A DNA stretch of 8,103 nt. Origin: Alphaproteobacteria bacterium UBA6544. GTDB lineage: Bacteria; Pseudomonadota; Alphaproteobacteria; UBA8366. The translations under genes and the position numbers were made by a program. The stretch spans positions 6,861 through 14,963 of the forward strand of contig DJKK01000150.1 of assembly GCA_002434595.1 (NCBI GenBank), written 5' to 3'. This document shows positions 1 through 6,123 of the stretch, piece by piece. Each line of letters opens with the position of its first letter. Positions within the stretch are counted from its first letter, which is position 1. Under the pieces are notes generated by a model that saw only the letters and a program-made list of their open reading frames with translations, was not told where the DNA came from and ran no database searches.

Positions 1-191
1 GCTAAAGTATAACGCGTTTCGTGCGCGGGCGCGACCCTAGGCCCGAAGGCGAAGAGACGCAAGAATCAAGCGAGTTATAGAAATTGAAAAATTTTTGCCG
101 GGTGTTAGCGTCATCACTGTCGCCTGACTGCCGCCGTCTTATGCTGACCTCAGTGAATGATACCTCCAGACGACTTTCTCTCTCATGCATT

Positions 192-222
192 CGGCTCCGC
201 TCTCTCACGGGGCCGGTTTTTT
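192..222 (+). terminator. Rho-independent terminator, plus-strand
   Basis: CGGCTCCG (192-199) pairs with CGGGGCCG (208-215) over 8 bp with one G-T wobble around an 8-base loop, and is followed by G and six T (217-222). This is the classic intrinsic terminator layout for plus-strand transcription. Read on the minus strand the stem has no T-run after it, so it does not obviously serve the glycosyltransferase gene. The T-tract overlaps that gene's stop codon (221-223). It must end a transcript entering from the left, because all three plus-strand frames are closed by position 40. Confidence 0.7.
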
Positions 223-2107
223 ATAGGCCGGGCGGTGTGGCGTGCAGTAAGAACCGCTCCGCATCCTCGAGGAAGATAGGATCATCGAAGATTTTGTCGC
301 AATTATCGCGAATTCGGCCCACAACATCATTTCGAAACGCCGATTCGATGCCGAGGCGGACCGCAATATCGGCAAATTCTTCGGCATCTCCGGCGACGCA
401 ATCCATGACGCCGAGATGGCGGTATATGGCAAGACTGAGTCGGCCGCGCAGGTAATCTCCGGGCAGCGTCACGACCGGCGTGCCCATCGCAAGCGCCTGA
501 TAGGTCGTATTGCCGCCACAGAAGGGGAAACTGTCGAGGCTGACGTCGGAGAGTGTGAGGAGCTGCATGTAGCCATCGTGTGGTTGGCGTGGCAGGAAAC
601 GAATGCGTGCGGCATTCGCCCCGATGGTTTCCTCAAATCGTTGCCGCAATTGCGCCCCCCAATTTCGGTCTTGGCCTTCCAAGAGTAAAATGATCCCGGC
701 GGGGTCGCGTCGCAGGATCGCTGCCAAGGGCGCATCCATATTGGGATGGATTTTGAAGAGATTTTGCGCCAGAAAATAGATCGTCGCCTCTTCAGGCAGA
801 CCGAATGAGGTCCGGGTGCCGAGCGGATCTGGCTGTGCCGGGCGTCGATACGAGAACGGAAGTCCGCCGAGCCGCACCAGATGTTCTGTGTAGTGTGCTT
901 CGGCACCCTCGGGCTCTGCCGCGTCGCAGGAAAGATAGTAGTCGATGGTTGGAATGCCGGTGGTGACCGGATGGCCCCATGTCGCAGCTTGAACCGGTGC
1001 GAGCCGGGCCTGCGCCAGGAAGTAAGTTACAGGGTCCATGCCGATATCAGGATAGAAGAGTATGTCGAGGCTCGCGGCGGCGATGGTTTCGCGCGCGGTC
1101 TGCAAATCTCCCGGCAAGACCGCGACCGTATCGGCAAGGTCCTCAATTTCGCGGCGCAATGCATCGTCCTGCGGGTTCGTTGCATGAAACAGATGAACGC
1201 GGCAATCGCTTCGTGCATTTAGGCGCGCAAGCAGGCCAATCATGAGCCGGCCGATCGAATGATCGTGCAGGAACCGCGAAGCAATACCCACACGCCGCGG
1301 CACTGTGACAGGGCCGGGTTCGATGCAATGTGGTGCGGTCCAGGAAAGTGTCGGGCAGGCGGTCCGCATCAATCGAGCGAGCTTCTCCTGAAGCGGCCGA
1401 TCGTCGAGACCGTGATAAGCGAGAAAGAAGCGATTGCCGCCAGCCTCGCGAATGGGATCGTTGACGCCGGGTGGTGCCGCCAGAAATCGATCGAGCTCTT
1501 CCTCATATACTTCCCGGGCATGCGCATATGAGGCCGCGCCTGCCGGAATGATCGGCACCTGTAGGCGCGCCCGCAGGGCAAACCCGGATGGAGCGCCGAG
1601 GGCGACGCCGCGCTCGTAGGCGAGCTGTGCTTCTGTATATTCGCCGCGCGCTTCGTGGACGGATCCTTTGTAGAGATGCGGCTTTGGCCAATCCGGTTTG
1701 TGCAGAGCGGCCGCGCTGAAATGTGCCACGGCATCGCTTGCCGCACCGCGCTTCTCTAGGAGGCGGGCAAGGGCGAAATGCGCTTCGGCCTGTTCGGGTG
1801 CAAGTGCGAGTGCCGTCCGGTAGGCGATGATGGCGGCGGCGTCCTGATTCAACCGCGCAAGAGTGCGCGCCAGTCCAAAACAGGGTGTCGGCCACTCGGG
1901 GTCGAGTTGGGCCGCTCGTGCGAAGGCGCGAACGGCATCTTCCAGAAGATTGCTGATCTCCGAGGCCTGACCGAGATGATGCCACGCCTTGGGGTCGTCC
2001 GGTGTTGCTTCCGTCTGGGCCCTTAGGTGGGCTAAACCGGGCTCTTTTTGGTTTTCTCCAGAAGGCATCATTGCGTATACCGTTACCATCGGAGCCGCAG
2101 AAACCAT
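221..2107 (-). CDS. TPR-containing O-GlcNAc transferase-like protein (SPINDLY/GT41 family)
   Basis: Probable soluble cytoplasmic glycosyltransferase that moves a nucleotide-activated sugar (UDP-GlcNAc in OGT, GDP-fucose in plant SPINDLY) onto protein Ser/Thr. From the ATG at 2107 the product is 628 residues. About four TPR repeats (roughly 40-175) have typical A-x-x-x-F/Y and L-x-P ends and probably bind the acceptor. A linker leads to a two-lobed GT41 catalytic region (about 270-620). Family hallmarks seen are ATWGHPVTTG (375-384), the LFKIHPNMD segment with its Lys-Ile-His (450-458), and DSFPFCGGNTTYQALAMGTPVVTLPG (525-550), the sugar-nucleotide binding region. The frame is open to a TTG at 2134. 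I prefer ATG 2107, which has a weak GGTGA 8 bases upstream, but 2089, 2071 and 2068 are also possible and all precede the TPRs. It is transcribed alone, divergent from the dinB-like operon. The family call is firm; donor sugar and target proteins are unknown. Confidence 0.9.
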   Translation of the reverse strand: MVSAAPMVTVYAMMPSGENQKEPGLAHLRAQTEATPDDPKAWHHLGQASEISNLLEDAVRAFARAAQLDPEWPTPCFGLARTLARLNQDAAAIIAYRTALALAPEQAEAHFALARLLEKRGAASDAVAHFSAAALHKPDWPKPHLYKGSVHEARGEYTEAQLAYERGVALGAPSGFALRARLQVPIIPAGAASYAHAREVYEEELDRFLAAPPGVNDPIREAGGNRFFLAYHGLDDRPLQEKLARLMRTACPTLSWTAPHCIEPGPVTVPRRVGIASRFLHDHSIGRLMIGLLARLNARSDCRVHLFHATNPQDDALRREIEDLADTVAVLPGDLQTARETIAAASLDILFYPDIGMDPVTYFLAQARLAPVQAATWGHPVTTGIPTIDYYLSCDAAEPEGAEAHYTEHLVRLGGLPFSYRRPAQPDPLGTRTSFGLPEEATIYFLAQNLFKIHPNMDAPLAAILRRDPAGIILLLEGQDRNWGAQLRQRFEETIGANAARIRFLPRQPHDGYMQLLTLSDVSLDSFPFCGGNTTYQALAMGTPVVTLPGDYLRGRLSLAIYRHLGVMDCVAGDAEEFADIAVRLGIESAFRNDVVGRIRDNCDKIFDDPIFLEDAERFLLHATPPGL

Positions 2108-2134
2108 AGCAAAATTCACCAATTTACGTGGCAA

Positions 2135-2166
2135 TTGATTCTTGCCGCGGTTATCAGAGATACAAT
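2135..2166 (+). promoter_or_regulatory. Possible promoter of the dinB-like/phosphatase/spm operon
   Basis: The divergent gap contains TTGATT (2135-2140) and TACAAT (2161-2166), a good -10 match. The spacing is 20 bases, or 18 if GATACA (2159-2164) is the -10, so the fit is imperfect. Transcription would start only about 8-10 bases before the ATG at 2181, giving a very short leader. The call rests on position and partial consensus only. Confidence 0.25.
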
Positions 2167-2180
2167 AAGGTCGCTTGGCG

Positions 2181-2681
2181 ATGCTTGTTTGGATAATTCA
2201 CCACTTCCGGCAATTGGTCGATTACAATGCTGGCGCGAACATTCCAGTTTACGACGTGTTTGACGTTTACTCCCATGCTGAACTCCAGCGTGACTGCAAA
2301 GGATCCTTTAACACCATCCACGGGACGCTAAAGCAAATTCTCGTTGGCGGCCGCATCTGGATGGCCCGGTTTACTGGCGGCGAAGCGCCGTCAACCGACC
2401 TCGATCACGAGCTCTACGTCGAGTTCGATGCATTGCGGTCGGCCCGTGTCGCGGATGACGATCGAATTCGCGAGTTTATTGAGGGGATCGATGCCAATTT
2501 CCTCGAGGGAAACATCGTTTATGTAAATAACGAAGGCCGGACTCTCAAAGACACACGACATCTGCTTATGGCCCACTTCCTCAACCATCAAACGCATCAC
2601 CGGGGACAGGTTCACTGCATGCTGGGTCAAGCAGGAGTGGCAACGCCCATCCTCGATATGCACCGGGTGATCAATCCATGA
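2181..2681 (+). CDS. DinB-like four-helix-bundle metalloprotein
   Basis: Predicted 166-residue DinB/YfiT-type protein. The family forms a four-helix bundle holding one divalent metal through three histidines; some members are thiol-dependent S-transferases, and most have no known reaction. The sequence shows the N-terminal HHFRQLVDYNAGAN segment (7-20), His47 in NTIHGTL, RIWMARF (58-64), and the C-terminal NHQTHHRGQ signature (135-143), giving the likely ligand set His47, His136 and His140. Length is normal for the family. An in-frame TTG at 2175 would add two residues; ATG 2181 is chosen because AAGG lies 10 bases upstream. It is the first gene of a three-gene plus-strand operon, and its stop overlaps the next start as ATGA (2678-2681). 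Despite the family name, a role in DNA repair should not be assumed. Confidence 0.88.
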   Translation: MLVWIIHHFRQLVDYNAGANIPVYDVFDVYSHAELQRDCKGSFNTIHGTLKQILVGGRIWMARFTGGEAPSTDLDHELYVEFDALRSARVADDDRIREFIEGIDANFLEGNIVYVNNEGRTLKDTRHLLMAHFLNHQTHHRGQVHCMLGQAGVATPILDMHRVINP

Positions 2682-4324
2682 ATACTTCTGCTACGCGCCT
2701 GCGTCTCGCTCTCGTCACTGATATCCATCACGGTGCGCCCAAGCTTACGAAGCGCAGCGACGTAGCCTTGCCGTTGCTGCACCAGTTCATCGACTTCGCG
2801 AATGAATGGGGCGCCGATCTTGTCGTCGACCTTGGCGATCGAATCAGCGACAAGGATAATCACACGGACCGGGAACTAACCGCAGATGTCGCTGGTGCGT
2901 TCCAGCGTGTCGGTGTCCCTCGCCGACATATCGTTGGCAACCACGATCAGGAATTTATGAGCCGCGCAGAGGGCGAAGAACTGCTGGGTACGTCTCTCGC
3001 CAGTGAGAGCGTCGATGTGAACGGCTTTCATCTGGTGTTCTGGCAAGCGGGCGTGCAGTACGATCGGCACCAGGGCTTCATGCTCTTGGAGGGCGATATC
3101 GATTGGTTGGAACAGGATCTCGCCGCGACCGATATGCCGGCGATCGTCTTTACCCATGTCCCGCTCGATGGCGCGTTGATGACAGGGAATTATTACTTCG
3201 AAGCTAACCAACACTGCGCGCAGTACGATGAAACCCCCGAGATTCGGCGTGTCCTGCGGGAGGCGGGAAAGGTGGTGCTCTGCGTCGCCGGCCATGTCCA
3301 CTGGAATAAGGCGAATACGGTCGACGGCATTCCCTATATTTCAATGCAGTCACTGACCGAGAGTTTCACAACGGATTCGGAGCCGACCGGCGCCTGGTCA
3401 ACGATCGAGATCGGTGAGGATATCCACTGGCAATGCTACGGTGCGGATCCCGTCGATATGCGCATGCCGGTCGGCCGTAAATGGATCACGCCACTGCCAA
3501 GTTTTGAAGAGCTTCGCCGCAGGGGTCGCCAGCGTGACTGGCCCATGCCGTTAGCGGATGTCCACGGTGTCTTGTTTGATTTGGATGGTGTCGTCTATCG
3601 GGGAGACGACGTTATCGAGGGGGCGGCCGAGCTCTTTTCCTACCTGCGCGAGACTAACCGCATCGTGGGCGCCATCACCAATAATGCTCTCAAGACCAGG
3701 GAGGAGTGCTCTCAGAAGCTTGCGGGCATGGGGATTGATTTGCCGGTAGATAGGATTTTCACCTCGGGTTGGGCGGCTGCGCGATATGTTGCGGAACGAA
3801 AGTCCAATCCGGAGGTGTTTATCGTCGGCGGTGACGCGCTGCATCGAGAGATGTCTGCTGTCGGCGCGGTTGAGAGCGCATCGCCGGAATTTGTTGTTGC
3901 CGGAATTGATCTTTCTTTGACGATTCAGCGGCTCTCTGACGCATCTGTGCACGTGCGTAACGGGGCCCAACTGATCATCACAAACCCGGACCGCACGGTG
4001 CCGATCGAGACCGGAATTCGGGCTGGCGCTGGTGCGGTGCAGGCCTTCATCGAATCGGCCGGCGGGCGCGTAGCTACCGTGATCGGAAAGCCGCAGCCGG
4101 GTATTTTCGAAATCGCGATGGCGCACTTTGGGTTGCGGGTGGAAGAGACGATCATGGTCGGTGATACCGCTGAGACGGATATTGTCGGAGCGGAAGCTGC
4201 AGGTATCCGCGCCGTGCTCGTTGAAAGCGGGAATATCAATGAAAGTGACGTGCAACCGATTTTACGTGTTTCGGGCGTTGGAGAACTGCTCGATCGTTTC
4301 CGAGAGGTGGATGAAGCGTTGTGA
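2678..4324 (+). CDS. Fused metallophosphoesterase - HAD-IIA (NagD-like) phosphatase
   Basis: A 548-residue cytoplasmic protein with two separate phosphatase domains. The N-terminal part (about 8-260) is a calcineurin-like metallophosphoesterase with the full dinuclear-metal set: Asp15 and His17 (TDIHHG), Asp54 (LGDR), Asn88 (GNHD), His160 (THVP), and His206 and His208 (GHVH). Order and spacing resemble class III cyclic-nucleotide or glycerophosphodiester phosphodiesterases (CpdA/GpdQ type). After a charged linker (about 275-292), residues 294-545 form a HAD hydrolase of the NagD-like class with a C2 cap: nucleophile Asp301 and Asp303 (FDLDGVVYRG), ITNN (333-336), Lys471 (GKPQPG), and Asp496/Asp501 (GDTAETD). 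Both sites look intact, so a diester could be cut and the resulting monoester dephosphorylated on one chain; the substrate is inferred, not shown. The gene overlaps its neighbours by 4 bases at both ends (ATGA upstream, GTGA downstream), indicating translational coupling. No frameshift is seen at the fusion joint. Confidence 0.92.
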   Translation: MNTSATRLRLALVTDIHHGAPKLTKRSDVALPLLHQFIDFANEWGADLVVDLGDRISDKDNHTDRELTADVAGAFQRVGVPRRHIVGNHDQEFMSRAEGEELLGTSLASESVDVNGFHLVFWQAGVQYDRHQGFMLLEGDIDWLEQDLAATDMPAIVFTHVPLDGALMTGNYYFEANQHCAQYDETPEIRRVLREAGKVVLCVAGHVHWNKANTVDGIPYISMQSLTESFTTDSEPTGAWSTIEIGEDIHWQCYGADPVDMRMPVGRKWITPLPSFEELRRRGRQRDWPMPLADVHGVLFDLDGVVYRGDDVIEGAAELFSYLRETNRIVGAITNNALKTREECSQKLAGMGIDLPVDRIFTSGWAAARYVAERKSNPEVFIVGGDALHREMSAVGAVESASPEFVVAGIDLSLTIQRLSDASVHVRNGAQLIITNPDRTVPIETGIRAGAGAVQAFIESAGGRVATVIGKPQPGIFEIAMAHFGLRVEETIMVGDTAETDIVGAEAAGIRAVLVESGNINESDVQPILRVSGVGELLDRFREVDEAL

Positions 4325-5634
4325 ATGCGGTCTTTTTTGCGATCGTACTGATTTCATTCGGGGTTGCTTCGTATCGCGAGGTCTTTGTGCCGCGGATTGC
4401 GCCGGATGCCGGACGGCCTATGGAGGCCCTGGCGACGGGTATGATCGACACGGCGGCGGACTCCGTGACATTGGCGATTGGCTTAGTCGGCGTGATGGCG
4501 CTGTTTCTCGGTCTCATGAAAGTCGCGGAAGCGGGCGGTTTGTTGACCATCATTGCTCGGCTATTGCGGCCGTTAATGGTCCGACTTTTCCCAGAAGTGC
4601 CGACGGAACATCCGGCAATGGGCGCTATAATCATGAACCTTTCGGCCAATATCATGGGACTGGGCAACGCGGCGACGCCGTTCGGCATTCGGGCCATGCA
4701 GGAACTCGACAAGCTGAATGAACACAAGGGCACGGCGACCAACGCCATGGTCCTATTTTTGGCGGTCAATACGTCGAGCGTTACTTTGTTGCCGACGGGC
4801 GTGATCGCACTCCCTGCGTCGCTCGGCTCGACCGAACCTGCGGCAATTCTGCCGACGACCCTGTTCGCGACATTGGTGTCGACGGTGGTGGCCATCGCAT
4901 CGGCGAAACTGTATCAGCGATGGTTTCCGATGGGGCCGGTATCGGGCGTGCCAGCAAAACCGGAGGCCGCGGATGGCGAGATCGATGGATCCGCAGAAAT
5001 CATGGCGGCTGCGACGGTAGTCGACCGCGGCGAAGCGTATCCCGGTTGGGTTTCGATTTTGGCGCTGTTGTCAGTCGTCGCGTTGATTCCGCTCGCCATC
5101 ATCTACGGCCGCGCAGTCTCGCCCTGGATTATCCCTGGACTGATGGTCGGATTGCTTGGCTTTGGCGCATGGCGCGGCGTGCCGGTCTATGAAGCGTTTG
5201 TCGAAGGCGCGAAGGACGGTTTTCAGGTCGCAATCCGAATCATTCCGTATCTCGTCGCAATTCTCGTCGCCGTGGGCATGTTCCGCGCCAGCGGGGCCAT
5301 GGAACTGCTGATAGAGCCATTGGGCGCCGTGACACGCCTATTCGGTTTACCTCCCGAAGCATTGCCCATGGCATTATTGCGCCCCCTATCGGGCTCGGGA
5401 GCTTATGGCATCCTGGCGTCGATCCTTTCCGATCCTGCGACCGGTCCGGACACCTATGTTGGTTTCCTCGTAAGCACGTTCCAGGGCTCTACCGAAACCA
5501 CATTTTATGTTCTTGCGGTTTACTTCGGCGCGGTTGGGATACGACGTATTCGCCATGCGCTTGCTGCCGGATTGACCGCTGATATTGCGGGCATTGTGGC
5601 CGCCGTCGCTATTTGTGCGGCCGTGTTCGTCTAA
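4321..5634 (+). CDS. Fused SpmA-SpmB family membrane protein (Gate/nucleoside-recognition domains)
   Basis: Polytopic inner-membrane protein of 437 residues joining the equivalents of Bacillus SpmA and SpmB, which are separate proteins in sporulating Firmicutes. The SpmA half (1-200) starts with a hydrophobic helix (3-17), has another around 50-66, and carries the hallmark NLSANIMGLGNAATPFG (106-122). A polar linker (about 205-240) leads to the SpmB half (242-437), with helices near 242-262, 267-283, 303-321 and 415-435, the RPLSGSGA motif (354-361) and the GSTETTFYVLAVYFG region (389-403). Family members carry Gate domains and are suspected transporters, but their solute is not established. 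In Bacillus they affect spore core dehydration. The GTG start is set by the GTGA overlap with the phosphatase stop. It is the last gene of the operon, and nothing nearby suggests sporulation. Confidence 0.92.
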   Translation: MNAVFFAIVLISFGVASYREVFVPRIAPDAGRPMEALATGMIDTAADSVTLAIGLVGVMALFLGLMKVAEAGGLLTIIARLLRPLMVRLFPEVPTEHPAMGAIIMNLSANIMGLGNAATPFGIRAMQELDKLNEHKGTATNAMVLFLAVNTSSVTLLPTGVIALPASLGSTEPAAILPTTLFATLVSTVVAIASAKLYQRWFPMGPVSGVPAKPEAADGEIDGSAEIMAAATVVDRGEAYPGWVSILALLSVVALIPLAIIYGRAVSPWIIPGLMVGLLGFGAWRGVPVYEAFVEGAKDGFQVAIRIIPYLVAILVAVGMFRASGAMELLIEPLGAVTRLFGLPPEALPMALLRPLSGSGAYGILASILSDPATGPDTYVGFLVSTFQGSTETTFYVLAVYFGAVGIRRIRHALAAGLTADIAGIVAAVAICAAVFV

Positions 5635-5856
5635 TTTTTCAGTATCCTGCCCAAAATTTGGGACGTAATACGGTTGTGCGGTCCGAGTTTGGAGAGGAAA
5701 TATTCTCGAATCCGCTAAGATGGTCGCTTTAGTCGGTCGGGCGCGGGCCGTTGAGAGGATGCTCTCGGTCGGATTTGATCTTGGACTCCATCATGGTCAA
5801 AACATCTCGCATGGAATTACTGCAAGGTCGGGGCCAGGATTTGGTAAAATTGATGA

Positions 5857-6048
5857 CTCCGTATCACCGATAATGATAACTCAGATTGGTTCAAGAGACC
5901 GAAGACCCCGTCCGAGGACGCGTTGCACTTCGCCAGGGACCATATCGAACCCGCATTAATGTCGGCGGTTCATGGGGAATGCCGGGCGGTGCTGGGTGAC
6001 CGGTCGACAGCGGAAAGCGTTCGCGTCGCCGTCGGTTGCGTGGTTTAG
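5857..6048 (+). pseudogene. Possible gene remnant, codon-like frame without start codon
   Basis: This frame opens after a TGA (5854-5856) and ends at TAG (6046-6048), giving 63 codons. It has no ATG, GTG or TTG start before an internal ATG at 5959. From about 5887 its third positions are mostly G or C, like the real genes here, and the product has a plausible mixed composition (WFKRPKTPSEDALHFARDHI, then EPALMSAVHGE). The stop lies 2 bases before a strong hairpin, as at a gene end. An overlapping upstream frame from ATG 5793 (MVKTSRMELLQGRGQDLVKL...) stops at 5871-5873, so a frameshifted remnant is one reading. I do not recognise a family. Chance is a real alternative. Confidence 0.25.
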
Positions 6049-6050
6049 CT

Positions 6051-6089
6051 AGCGGAGCGGCCTGGATCGCGGATGAGGCCGTCTCCGCT
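6051..6089. terminator. Strong hairpin between convergent genes, terminator-like
   Basis: AGCGGAGCGGCCT (6051-6063) pairs with AGGCCGTCTCCGCT (6076-6089) as a 13-bp stem interrupted only by a bulged T at 6082, around a 12-base loop. There is no T-tract on either side, so it is not a standard intrinsic terminator. It sits about 35 bases past the protease stop on the minus strand and also downstream of the plus-strand operon, so it could mark or protect transcript ends in both directions. A second AGCGGA copy (6092-6097) can pair with 6084-6089 instead, allowing a competing small hairpin. Confidence 0.5.
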
Positions 6090-6123
6090 TCAGCGGAAAT
6101 AAGAAACGCGGGCGGCGATTACG

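Larger units (their letters stand above)
5635..6123. other. 489-bp intergenic region between convergent genes
   Basis: No confident gene is found here. The region contains a 13-base palindrome, CCCAAA-A-TTTGGG (5650-5662), with no T-run, so it is not a convincing terminator for the spm gene. GGAGAGG at 5691-5697 is too far from the ATG at 5720 to support the 79-codon frame that runs to 5959, whose product is low-complexity and Arg-rich at its end. The right half holds a codon-like frame without a start (5857-6048) and a strong hairpin (6051-6089), listed separately. It may be a decayed gene or a small RNA locus. Confidence 0.5.

Noticed and set aside
1..191. Housekeeping RNA (tmRNA, SRP RNA, 5S rRNA, RNase P RNA)
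   Set aside because: None of the conserved core sequences of these RNAs could be found on either strand by eye, although a small RNA of another kind stays possible.
2..208. 68-codon minus-strand frame left of the glycosyltransferase gene
   Set aside because: Ser/Arg-rich product with no motif, no clear ribosome binding site, and it runs through the terminator stem at 192-208.
84..455. Plus-strand frame overlapping the terminator and the 3' end of the glycosyltransferase gene
   Set aside because: It reads through the terminator hairpin and then runs antisense to a well-supported gene. Its product is Arg/Ser-rich shadow sequence.
3551..4255. 234-codon minus-strand frame inside the phosphatase fusion
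   Set aside because: It is the antisense shadow of the HAD domain; the plus-strand frame carries every catalytic motif.
4236..4895. 219-codon minus-strand frame inside the spm gene
   Set aside because: Antisense shadow of a GC-rich membrane-protein gene. The plus-strand frame has the SpmA hallmark motif.
5650..5662. Palindrome CCCAAA-A-TTTGGG as a terminator of the spm operon
   Set aside because: The stem is short and A/T-rich with almost no loop, and no T-run follows on either strand. It could be a protein-binding site but there is no evidence.
5720..5959. 79-codon plus-strand frame in the intergenic region
   Set aside because: No ribosome binding site at a useful distance, Arg/Pro-rich tail, no recognisable motif, and it conflicts with a better-looking frame from 5857.
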